Source: Streptosporangiaceae bacterium (lineage in GTDB: Bacteria; Actinomycetota; Actinomycetes; Streptosporangiales; Streptosporangiaceae). Taken from it: DNA of 5,766 bases. The stretch lies in NCBI GenBank assembly GCA_030052355.1, contig JASIGS010000601.1, forward strand, positions 1 to 5,766, written 5' to 3'. Under the pieces are notes generated by a model. It was not told the DNA's origin, searched no databases, and saw only the letters and a list, made by a program, of their open reading frames with translations. Both the position numbers and the translations under genes were made by a program. This document shows positions 1 through 5,681 of this stretch, in pieces. Positions within the stretch are counted from its first letter, which is position 1. Every line of letters starts with the position of its first letter.

Positions 1-668
1 GGACCGTCGGAGGGGCTGAACGCGTAGGGCTCGTCGGGCAGCACCACCAGCTCGGCGCCGGCCGCCCGCAGCTCCCCGATCGGCACCCGCGGGTACCGCT
101 CGGCGTGCCCTGCGTAGACGTTGGCGACGCCGAGCCGGGCCAGCAGGTCGCCGGCGAACGTGTCGCTGCCCAGCACCATCCACGGCCGCCGCCAGACCGG
201 CACCACTGCGGACACCGCGGTAGCCACGGGCCGCTGCCAGGCGGCCTGCGCGTCCGTGAGCCACGAAGGCTCGGGCAGCCCGCAGGCCAGCGTGATCATC
301 CGCCGCAGCGAGTCGATCGCGCCCGGCAGGTCGCGTATCCGGGTGACCCACACGGCCAGGCCGGCCGCGCTCATCGCCGCCAGGTCGGATTCCCTGTTCT
401 CCTCCTCGTTGGCCAGAACCACGTCGGGGCGCAGCGCGATGATCTTGGGAACGTCCGGGTTCTTCGTGCCGCCGACGCGGCTGACCGCGAGGTCGGCCGG
501 GTGCGAGCACCATCTCGTCGCACCGACGAGGATGCCGGGGGCGCAGGTGGCGATGGCTTCTGTCAGGGAGGGAACGACGGACACCACGCGACTCACGATC
601 GACGGCACTCCGACCTCGCGGCCGGTGTCATCGACGAGTTCGCCTGCTCGTGCCGTCCGCCCCTGCAT
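1..668 (-). CDS. BtuF-like helical-backbone metal/cobalamin-binding protein, leaderless (C-terminus cut by window edge)
   Basis: The reading frame is open from an ATG at 668 to the left edge, giving 222 codons with no stop, so the C-terminus lies outside the window. The N-terminus reads as a periplasmic-binding fold of the BtuF/FhuD type: VDDTGREV at residues 12-19, RVVSVVPSLTEAI at 27-39, GGTKNPDV near 66-73, PDVVLANEEENRE near 81-93, then VLGSDTFAGDLLARLG at 165-180 and VVLPDEPYAF near 208-217. This matches actinobacterial proteins annotated as cobalamin-binding or helical-backbone metal receptor, usually about 250-280 aa. The start has GGGGGGAG just upstream (2-nt gap). No signal peptide or lipobox cysteine is visible: the first 25 residues are polar and charged. 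A classical ABC-importer role at the cell surface is therefore doubtful, and the ligand is unknown. It diverges from the siderophore-interacting protein gene. Family call strong, substrate weak. Confidence 0.88.
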   Translation of the reverse strand, partial: MQGRTARAGELVDDTGREVGVPSIVSRVVSVVPSLTEAIATCAPGILVGATRWCSHPADLAVSRVGGTKNPDVPKIIALRPDVVLANEEENRESDLAAMSAAGLAVWVTRIRDLPGAIDSLRRMITLACGLPEPSWLTDAQAAWQRPVATAVSAVVPVWRRPWMVLGSDTFAGDLLARLGVANVYAGHAERYPRVPIGELRAAGAELVVLPDEPYAFSPSDG

Positions 669-785
669 GTCTCCCCCCAAATGCCGCCGGTACCCGCCGG
701 TCAGCTCTCCCGCCCGGGCGGGCCGGTGCCGTCGCCCGGGCGCCGCTCGCATAGCCTGGGGCCCCGAGGAGCTGGAGCCGGTCCG
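669..785. promoter_or_regulatory. Divergent promoter region with repeated palindrome CGCCCGGGCG
   Basis: This 117-bp gap separates the starts of the BtuF-like gene (minus) and the SIP gene (plus), so it must hold both promoters. The palindrome CGCCCGGGCG occurs at 711-720 (extended to a perfect 14-bp palindrome at 709-722) and again at 733-742. The centres are 22 bp apart, about two helical turns. CCGCCGGT is also repeated directly at 684-691 and 694-701, one turn apart. No AT-rich iron box of the IdeR/DtxR type and no convincing -10/-35 pair was seen. An operator role is an inference; GC-rich palindromes can also arise by chance in such genomes. Confidence 0.4.
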
Positions 786-1583
786 ATGGGTGGTTCTGTG
801 ACTGACGCTGTATCTGAGACTGCCATGGCAGCGCTCGAAGATCCGTTCGCAACGCCGCTGCAGGGCACGAGGAAGCTGCACTTCGGGGTGGCGTCCACCA
901 GGCAGCTCACCCCGCACATGCAGCGGATCGAGCTGACCGCAGCGGAACTGGACGGATTCAGCTACCAGCCGGGCCAGGACGTCATGCTGCTCGTCGCGGC
1001 CGATGGCCGCAAGCCGGTCAGGAGGCGCTACACGATCAGGCGCTCCGACCTGCCGCGCCGCCTGCTCTCCATCGACGTGGTGCTGCACGGCGATGGTCCG
1101 GGTGAGCGCTGGATACGCTCGGCCCAGCCCGGAGACCGGATCGAGGGCATCGGGCCGCGCGGCAAGATCTTCGCGTCCCCGGAGGCGGACTGGCACCTGT
1201 TCATGGGCGACGAGTCGGCCATGCCCGCCATCCTCGCGATGACCGAGTCGCTGCCCGGCGACAGCGTGGCGACGCTGGTGCTGGAGGTACCGGAGGAGGC
1301 CGACGAGCAGGACTACTCGGCGGCCGCGCGGACGAGGGTCAGCTACCTGCACAGGCTTGGGCGCCCGGCCGGTGACCCTGCCCTGCTGACGGCCGAGGCC
1401 AGCGCCGTCGAACTGCCGCCAGGGCACGGTCACGCCTACCTGTTCGGCGAGGCACGGGTGGTGCTGGCGATGCGCGAGGTGCTGGCCGGCCGCGGGCTCG
1501 CGGAAGACCAGATGTCACCCAAGGCTTACTGGGGTCGCGGCCGCGCCAACGCCGGCCACGGCGAGCCAGCCAGGGACGCCTGA
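786..1583 (+). CDS. Siderophore-interacting protein (SIP-family FAD/NAD(P)H ferric-siderophore reductase)
   Basis: This 265-aa protein matches the ViuB/SIP family: cytoplasmic flavoproteins that reduce ferric siderophores so that iron is released. The N-terminal FAD-binding barrel covers roughly residues 28-130, with the flavin-binding RRRYTIRR at 79-86, HGDGPGERW at 101-109 and GPRG at 123-126. The C-terminal SIP/NAD(P)H domain follows, with GDESAMPAI at 141-149, YLFGEARVV at 218-226 and the family-typical KAYWGRG at 246-252. The length is usual for the family. I chose ATG 786 because GGAG at 774-777 lies 8 nt upstream; GTG 798 is a possible alternative. The frame stays open far upstream, but that part is antisense to the BtuF-like gene and is not coding. 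No siderophore biosynthesis or transporter genes are in the window, so the substrate is not indicated. Confidence 0.92.
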   Translation: MGGSVTDAVSETAMAALEDPFATPLQGTRKLHFGVASTRQLTPHMQRIELTAAELDGFSYQPGQDVMLLVAADGRKPVRRRYTIRRSDLPRRLLSIDVVLHGDGPGERWIRSAQPGDRIEGIGPRGKIFASPEADWHLFMGDESAMPAILAMTESLPGDSVATLVLEVPEEADEQDYSAAARTRVSYLHRLGRPAGDPALLTAEASAVELPPGHGHAYLFGEARVVLAMREVLAGRGLAEDQMSPKAYWGRGRANAGHGEPARDA

Positions 1584-1596
1584 ATCGCTCGAAGCC

Positions 1597-2373
1597 TTAG
1601 CCGCAGTCACCAAGGCGAGCGCTGACCGGGGATCTGTCTCCGGGCAGCCACACGTCCACCGGAACACACCGGTTACCGCGCAGCAGCAGCGCGCCGTAGT
1701 AGGTCGTCACGTTCTTCGGCTCCGGCAGGTCGCCTGAGCCAGCCGGGCAGGAGACGAAAGTGACCCGCTCCTCGCCGCTGCGCATCGTGTACCGGGCGCC
1801 GGCGTTCACGGAGTCGTCCGGGCCGTACAGGAATCTGAGCAGCCCCTGCCCTGCCCTGGCCACTTCAAGGGTCACGGTTGCCCCGGGCTTTGCCGCGCTG
1901 ACGACCATCACCCCGGGGTCGAGCGTCAGCCCGCCAGCGTGGCCGCTGCCGCCGCCGATGAACCACAGCACGCTGCCGGCCAGGCGTGTCGCGCCGCTGC
2001 GCCAGTTCGTGCCGACCGAGCCGGTATTCGCCCTGGCGCAGCTGCTCAGGACCGTGTTATCCGTTGGCCATGTTATGTCCGGCGTGGTCCGGTACGGCAT
2101 CACAGCCGGGCCTAGCTGGACCCGTATGGAATACGACGGTCGCGGCCCGGCCGGGCGTGCCGACGCCTGGCCACCGTTGTCCAGGGGTCTTTGCAGGGCG
2201 TGGGCCACGGGCTGCACCCCGACCGCGACGACCAGCACCGCGGCCGCGCATCCGCCGGCCACCCTCGCCCGATGCCGGCGGTGCCTGCGGCGTAGGGCGT
2301 CCAGCAGTCCGGCTGGCGGCTGGTCGGCCACGGAGTGCATCGCGGCCCGGAGCCTGCTCTCGAAATCCGTCAC
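1597..2373 (-). CDS. Single-pass membrane protein coupled to SigE-family sigma factor, possible anti-sigma or sensor
   Basis: The protein has 258 aa and starts at GTG 2373, overlapping the sigma-factor stop as GTGA, so translation is probably coupled; AGGAGGG lies at 2386-2392. Residues 1-37 are cytoplasmic and strongly basic near the membrane (RRRHRRHRAR, 28-37). Residues 38-60 form one hydrophobic segment and about 200 residues follow outside. The outer part has four cysteines (C112, C209, C236, C257), enough for two disulfides; a fifth, C42, is inside the membrane segment. There is no HxxxCxxC zinc motif, so it is not a ZAS-type anti-sigma factor. Its place directly after the sigma gene and its one-pass topology fit the small membrane proteins commonly found beside SigE-family genes in actinomycetes. 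Anti-sigma function is inferred from context; I do not recognise a named family for the outer domain. Its stop lies 13 bp from the convergent SIP gene stop. Confidence 0.8.
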   Translation of the reverse strand: MTDFESRLRAAMHSVADQPPAGLLDALRRRHRRHRARVAGGCAAAVLVVAVGVQPVAHALQRPLDNGGQASARPAGPRPSYSIRVQLGPAVMPYRTTPDITWPTDNTVLSSCARANTGSVGTNWRSGATRLAGSVLWFIGGGSGHAGGLTLDPGVMVVSAAKPGATVTLEVARAGQGLLRFLYGPDDSVNAGARYTMRSGEERVTFVSCPAGSGDLPEPKNVTTYYGALLLRGNRCVPVDVWLPGDRSPVSARLGDCG

Positions 2374-2942
2374 GGCAAGACGCCACCCTCCTGTACCCCG
2401 GCCTCGGCCAGCGCGGTGATGTCGCGCAGCTTCGCGATCCCCCGCGCGGCCTGGCTCTTGACCGTGCCCACGGAGCAGCCGAGTGTCGCTGCGGTCTCCG
2501 CTTCGGACAGGTCACTGAAGTAGCGCAGCACGAGCACGGCCCGCTGCCCTGCGGGCAACTCGGCGAGCGCGCGCAGCAGCAGGTCCCGCTCCGCCATAGC
2601 GGCAGCCCCGTCGCTTATCGCGCTGCCTGAGGCCGCATCGAGCGGCCGCTCCGATCTGCGCCGAAGCTGCCGCCAGTGGTCGATCGAGGCGTTGACCAGC
2701 ATCTTGCGCACGTAAGGTTCCGGGTCACCGGCCCGGGAGATGCGCCGCCAGCTCCGGAATGCCCGCTCAAGCACGGTCTGCAGGAGATCTTCGGCCTCGG
2801 CGCGGTTGCGGCCGGTCATCAGCAGCGCGATCGCGAACATGCGACCCGACGTGCCGTCGACGAAGTCCTCAAATGAGACGACGCGATCGCCGGACGTGGC
2901 GCGATCGCCAAACTCGATGACGTCGACATTCGCCTCGCTCAC
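2370..2942 (-). CDS. SigE-family (ECF-like) RNA polymerase sigma factor
   Basis: This 190-aa protein has the two-domain layout of group IV sigma factors. Region 2 spans about residues 25-92 and includes FAIALLMTGRNRAEAEDLLQ, then AFRSWRRI and YVRKMLVNASIDHWR. Region 4 spans about 117-173, with LAELPAGQRAVLVLRYFSDL and the helix-turn-helix EAETAATLGCSVGTVKSQAARG. These are hallmarks of the actinobacterial SigE family. It directs RNA polymerase to a small set of promoters. The GTG start at 2942 is supported by CGAGG 7 nt upstream and by homology beginning there. The frame is open much further upstream, but that stretch is antisense to the phosphatase gene. The stop overlaps the next gene's start by GTGA. 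Target genes are unknown. Confidence 0.93.
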   Translation of the reverse strand: MSEANVDVIEFGDRATSGDRVVSFEDFVDGTSGRMFAIALLMTGRNRAEAEDLLQTVLERAFRSWRRISRAGDPEPYVRKMLVNASIDHWRQLRRRSERPLDAASGSAISDGAAAMAERDLLLRALAELPAGQRAVLVLRYFSDLSEAETAATLGCSVGTVKSQAARGIAKLRDITALAEAGVQEGGVLP

Positions 2943-2979
2943 TGCTCGGCCTCGTTCGCGACTAGGCGCACATCCCTTG

Positions 2980-3005
2980 CACGATTCTGGACCGCGAAAG
3001 GTTGG
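2980..3005 (-). promoter_or_regulatory. Candidate ECF-type promoter for the sigma-factor operon
   Basis: On the minus strand, CCAACC (3005-3000) is followed after 16 nt by CGTG (2983-2980). This resembles the AAC-type -35 and CGT-type -10 of many ECF sigma promoters and would fit autoregulation. The transcript would have a leader of roughly 30 nt before GTG 2942. A second AACCTT copy lies 32 bp upstream. The match is short and the call is tentative. Confidence 0.25.
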
Positions 3006-3099
3006 CTGGGCGAGGCAGATTACGCGGAGAAGGTTGTCCCACGGGTCACTGACGCCCCCGCCAAAGTGCGGTTCTATCCCAATGGCAATAAAGCTGTTC

Positions 3100-3105
3100 C
3101 ATAAT
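3100..3105 (+). promoter_or_regulatory. Candidate -10 element (CATAAT) for the phosphatase/PASTA operon
   Basis: CATAAT differs from the TATAAT consensus at one base and sits in the most AT-rich part of the gap. Transcription would start near 3112, giving a leader of about 38 nt before GTG 3150. No clear -35 hexamer was found at the expected distance, so an activator or alternative sigma factor may be needed. Confidence 0.35.
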
Positions 3106-3109
3106 GGGT

Positions 3110-3119
3110 GGCACGTGCC
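3110..3119. promoter_or_regulatory. Perfect palindrome GGCACGTGCC, candidate operator
   Basis: This 10-bp perfect palindrome overlaps the transcription start predicted from the -10 at 3100-3105. That is the place where a bound dimeric regulator would block initiation. The regulator is unknown and the assignment rests on position and symmetry only. Confidence 0.3.
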
Positions 3120-3135
3120 GATGTCCGCTCTGCCG

Positions 3136-3142
3136 AAGGGGG
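3136..3142 (+). promoter_or_regulatory. Ribosome binding site AAGGGGG that decides the GTG 3150 start
   Basis: AAGGGGG lies 7 nt before GTG 3150, an ideal spacing. The more upstream in-frame GTG at 3108 has no purine-rich site in front of it and would lie upstream of the predicted transcription start. The downstream start is therefore preferred. Confidence 0.7.
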
Positions 3143-3149
3143 TTCTTCG

Positions 3150-5222
3150 GTGGCAACCGCAGTGGCGGCGGAGGCCTCCTCGATCGCGAGCAGTGAGCTG
3201 GCCAGTACTTCCACGCGAACGCTCATGCTCGGGATCGACAAGACGGGCCGCATCCGCCACCACGACCGCGCCGCCGCGGACGTGCTCGTCGGTGACCCGA
3301 AGGGCCTGATCGGCACCGAGCTGGGCAAGCTGCTGTCCGAGCCGGACGGCCAGGCGGCGGCCACCCTGCAGAACCTCATCGACAACGCGTGCTGCGACCG
3401 CGAGGGTACCGCGGTGCTGGCGTTCCGCACCGCGAACGGCGGCGTCGCTGACGCGGTCGTGACGCTGCAGCCGCTGCGCTCCGACGACCAGGACCTGGCG
3501 GCGCAGGCGATCATGCGCATGGCCCCGCCGATGCAGGAGCGGTTCCTCGACCCGGCCGTCATGCGGCACACGATGGTCGATGGTGCGGTCCGCCGGATCG
3601 GCGGCGCGCTCGACATCGTCGAGATGGCGCCGGAACTGGTGAACATCCTGGTACCGCACTTCTGTAACTTCGGCGAGCTTGTCGTGCTCGAGAGCCTGGT
3701 CGGCGACGACGAGTTCCCCGCCGAGTCGATGGACGGGACGAGCATCGTGCGCCGGCTCGCGGTCGCGCACGACGACGACAACGCGACCTGGGACGCCGCG
3801 TTCCCCACCGGCGAGCTCCTGCGTTACCAGCCGGACACCCCGTACACCAGGTGCATGGATTCCCAGCAGCCGGTGTGGGAGTTCATCGGCGAAAAGAGCG
3901 CCCATGACCTGGCCTCGGTGTGGGCCCGCCCCGCGGTCGCCAACCTGTTCTCTGGTGTCTCGATCCTGCTGCTCCCGCTGATCGCCAGGGACGTCATGCT
4001 CGGGCTGTTCGTCTGCGTGCGCCGGGCTGGCTTCCGCAGGTTCGACGCGTACGACGTCGAGATCGGGATGGAGTTCGCGTCCCGGGCCGCGATCTTCGTG
4101 GACAACGCGCAGCGCTACAGCCGGGAGCACGCCACGGCGCTCACCCTGCAGCGCAGCATGCTTCCGACGGGGCTGTCCGCGCCGTCCTCCGTCGAGGTCA
4201 GGCACCGGTACCTGCCCGGCAGCAAGGCGATCGAGATCGGCGGCGACTGGTACGAGTCCATCGCGCTGCCGGGCGGCCGGGTGGGACTCGTCGTCGGCGA
4301 TGTGGCCGGGCACGGCGTCCGTGCGGCGGTGACCATGGGCCGGCTGCGCACCGCGATAAACACCCTGGCCATGCTCGAGCTGCCGCCGGCCGAGACGCTG
4401 CAGCAGCTCAACGAGCTCATGCAGGAACTCGGCGTGCGCGAGCCACACTTCGCGACCTGCGTCTACGCGGTCTACGACGCGGTCGCGGGGACCTGCGAGA
4501 TCGCCTCAGCCGGGCACTTGCCGCCGCTGCTCGTGCGGCCGGACGGCAGCAACGAGCTGCTGGACGTGTCGTCTTCGCCGCCGCTCGGCGTCGGCACCGG
4601 ACCGATCCAGAGCCGGCAGCTGGAGATCGAGGACGGCAGCATTCTCGTGCTGTATACCGACGGCCTCGTCGAGAAGCGGTCACGGGACATCGACGAGGGC
4701 CTGAACCGGCTGCGCGACATCTTCGGGGCCGCGTCCGTTGGCCTCGGCGTCGAAGACCTGTGCCGGGCCACGCTGGCTGGCGTCTTCGAAGACGAACACC
4801 GCGACGACATCGCGCTGCTCGTGGCGCGGCTGCGCCGCATCCCCAAGGATCACTACGTGAACTGGACGCTGCCCGCGGAGCTGACATCGGCGGGCCGGGC
4901 ACGCACGCTGATCCGCCGGCCGCTGCGCAAGTGGGGCCTGACGGAACTGCTGCCGACCGCCGAGCTGCTGGTGTCCGAGCTCGTCACGAACGCCGTGAGG
5001 TACGCGCAGGGCAAGATCGGGCTGCGGCTCGTGCTCGAGGGCGGACTGGTCTGCGAGGTCGTGGACGAGTCCGCGGCGCTGCCGCGGTTGCGGCACGCGG
5101 ACGACTCCGACGAGCGGGGCCGCGGCCTGCAGGTCGTCAGCCAGCTCGCGCAGCGCTGGGGCGCGCGCCGCGCCGCGTCCGGCAAGGTCGTCTGGTGCGA
5201 GCTGCCGCTGCCGCTCCCCTGA
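3150..5222 (+). CDS. PAS-GAF-PP2C (SpoIIE)-HATPase signalling protein, phosphatase/kinase fusion
   Basis: This is a 690-aa soluble protein from GTG 3150. A PAS domain covers about residues 24-111 (LGIDKTGRIRHHDRAAADVL). A GAF-like domain covers about 141-321. A short linker with LQRSMLP (333-339) leads to a SpoIIE/RsbU-type PP2C phosphatase at about 340-562. Its metal-binding motifs are present: GGD with D366, GDVAGHG at 383-389, YTDGLVE at 502-508 and the final DDIALLV at 552-558. The C-terminal HATPase (about 575-690) keeps the N box ELVTNAV (610-616), VVDESAALP (637-645) and DERGRGL (654-660), like RsbW-type anti-sigma kinases. Such proteins act in partner switching: the phosphatase activates and the kinase inactivates a STAS-domain antagonist, here under PAS/GAF sensing. 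Both catalytic parts look intact. The usual second D of GGDWYD is E. It diverges from a SigE-family sigma gene, and the PASTA gene follows after 30 bp. Its targets are not in the window. Confidence 0.93.
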   Translation: MATAVAAEASSIASSELASTSTRTLMLGIDKTGRIRHHDRAAADVLVGDPKGLIGTELGKLLSEPDGQAAATLQNLIDNACCDREGTAVLAFRTANGGVADAVVTLQPLRSDDQDLAAQAIMRMAPPMQERFLDPAVMRHTMVDGAVRRIGGALDIVEMAPELVNILVPHFCNFGELVVLESLVGDDEFPAESMDGTSIVRRLAVAHDDDNATWDAAFPTGELLRYQPDTPYTRCMDSQQPVWEFIGEKSAHDLASVWARPAVANLFSGVSILLLPLIARDVMLGLFVCVRRAGFRRFDAYDVEIGMEFASRAAIFVDNAQRYSREHATALTLQRSMLPTGLSAPSSVEVRHRYLPGSKAIEIGGDWYESIALPGGRVGLVVGDVAGHGVRAAVTMGRLRTAINTLAMLELPPAETLQQLNELMQELGVREPHFATCVYAVYDAVAGTCEIASAGHLPPLLVRPDGSNELLDVSSSPPLGVGTGPIQSRQLEIEDGSILVLYTDGLVEKRSRDIDEGLNRLRDIFGAASVGLGVEDLCRATLAGVFEDEHRDDIALLVARLRRIPKDHYVNWTLPAELTSAGRARTLIRRPLRKWGLTELLPTAELLVSELVTNAVRYAQGKIGLRLVLEGGLVCEVVDESAALPRLRHADDSDERGRGLQVVSQLAQRWGARRAASGKVVWCELPLPLP

Positions 5223-5252
5223 CCAAGTGCTCCGCGCAGGCGGGAGCCGACG

Positions 5253-5561
5253 ATGGGCAGCTTTCTCGATTGGGTACTTGACTGCCTGACTGAAGCCGCG
5301 GCGGACTGGTTCGGCCCGCTCCGCGGGCGGAAGCGGCGCCGCCGCCCAGCCAAGCCCAGGCGGGTCCGGTCGGTAACGGTACCGCCGGTGACCGGTCCGC
5401 CCGCGTACGAGGCGCGGAACGTGCTGGCGACGGCCAGTCTGCGCATGAAGCTGGCAGCGCAGAACAACGAGGCCGACAAGGTAAGGGGCGTCATCGTCGG
5501 CCAGGATCCGCCAGCCGGGCACACCGTCCATCGCCGGACCGTCATCTGCGTGCGCATGTAA
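5253..5561 (+). CDS. Small single-PASTA-domain protein with polybasic N-terminal region
   Basis: This 102-aa protein starts at ATG 5253, with GGGAG 6 nt upstream. Residues 40-102 form one PASTA repeat: VTVPPVTG (41-48), YEARNVL (52-58), then VIVGQDPPAGHTV and a final beta strand. PASTA domains usually sit outside the cell on Ser/Thr kinases and penicillin-binding proteins, where they bind muropeptides or act as spacers. Here there is no signal peptide and no transmembrane segment. Instead, residues 1-23 could form an amphipathic helix (FLDWVLDCL, ADWF), followed by a strongly basic stretch at 25-39 (RGRKRRRRPAKPRRV). Cytoplasmic or membrane-surface location is therefore likely. It lies 30 bp after the phosphatase/kinase gene and before a strong hairpin, so co-transcription is expected. 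Its function is not known. Confidence 0.82.
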   Translation: MGSFLDWVLDCLTEAAADWFGPLRGRKRRRRPAKPRRVRSVTVPPVTGPPAYEARNVLATASLRMKLAAQNNEADKVRGVIVGQDPPAGHTVHRRTVICVRM

Positions 5562-5575
5562 CGGCGTCAGGCAGA

Positions 5576-5616
5576 CGGAAACGGCCGGCAGGTAGCCCGG
5601 CTGCCGGCCGTTTCCG
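5576..5616. terminator. Perfect 16-bp stem hairpin terminator, probably bidirectional
   Basis: CGGAAACGGCCGGCAG (5576-5591) and its exact reverse complement (5601-5616) form a 16-bp stem with a 9-nt loop, 14 bp after the PASTA stop codon. There is no real T-run after the stem, as is common for actinobacterial terminators. It lies between two convergent genes and can serve both. Confidence 0.85.
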
Positions 5617-5617
5617 C

Positions 5618-5637
5618 GACGGCCCCCGATTGCCGTC
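5618..5637. repeat. Short inverted repeat GACGGC/GCCGTC
   Basis: A 6-bp stem (5618-5623 with 5632-5637) and 8-nt loop lie directly beside the main terminator hairpin, between convergent genes. It may be a secondary terminator for the minus-strand gene, which would meet it first. The stem is short, so chance is possible. Confidence 0.4.
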
Positions 5638-5666
5638 TATCTTCCGATGGTTCTTGAGCTGTCCCT

Positions 5667-5681
5667 GGCGGTCAGACCGCC
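5667..5681. repeat. Inverted repeat GGCGGTC-A-GACCGCC over a stop codon
   Basis: Two perfect 7-bp arms around a single central base span the stop codon (5672-5674) of the right-edge minus-strand gene. With a one-base centre it cannot fold into an ordinary hairpin at full length, so a protein-binding palindrome is as likely as a terminator part. Confidence 0.4.

Larger units (their letters stand above)
2943..3149. promoter_or_regulatory. Divergent control region between sigma factor and phosphatase/kinase genes
   Basis: About 207 bp lie between GTG 2942 (minus) and GTG 3150 (plus). The region is visibly less GC-rich around 3062-3106 than the coding DNA around it. It contains the two AACCTT copies on the minus strand (3035-3030 and 3003-2998), a -10-like CATAAT at 3100-3105 on the plus strand and the palindrome GGCACGTGCC at 3110-3119. 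No convincing small ORF or RNA gene was seen. Confidence 0.5.

Noticed and set aside
105..785. Upstream 227-residue extension of the siderophore-interacting protein frame
   Set aside because: It is antisense to the well-supported BtuF-like gene, is low-complexity Arg/Gly/Pro-rich, and homology and a ribosome binding site place the start at 786.
669..785. IdeR/DtxR iron box or cobalamin riboswitch in the divergent gap
   Set aside because: The gap has no AT-rich TTAGG-type palindrome, and it is too short and lacks the conserved B12-box-like sequence for a riboswitch.
1584..1596. Terminator between the convergent SIP and membrane-protein genes
   Set aside because: Only 13 bp separate the stop codons and no hairpin was found there; termination must occur inside the opposing genes or be factor-dependent.
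2943..4448. Long minus-strand extension of the sigma-factor frame
   Set aside because: It is the antisense shadow of the phosphatase/kinase gene; composition is Arg/Asp/His-rich without domains, and the sigma homology starts at GTG 2942.
3920..5281. 453-residue plus-strand frame inside the phosphatase gene
   Set aside because: It is an Arg/Ala-rich off-frame shadow with no recognisable motif, while the overlapping frame has full PP2C and HATPase motifs.
4680..5557. Minus-strand frames opposite the phosphatase 3' end and PASTA gene
   Set aside because: No domain signature and composition typical of antisense GC-rich DNA; the plus-strand genes explain the region.
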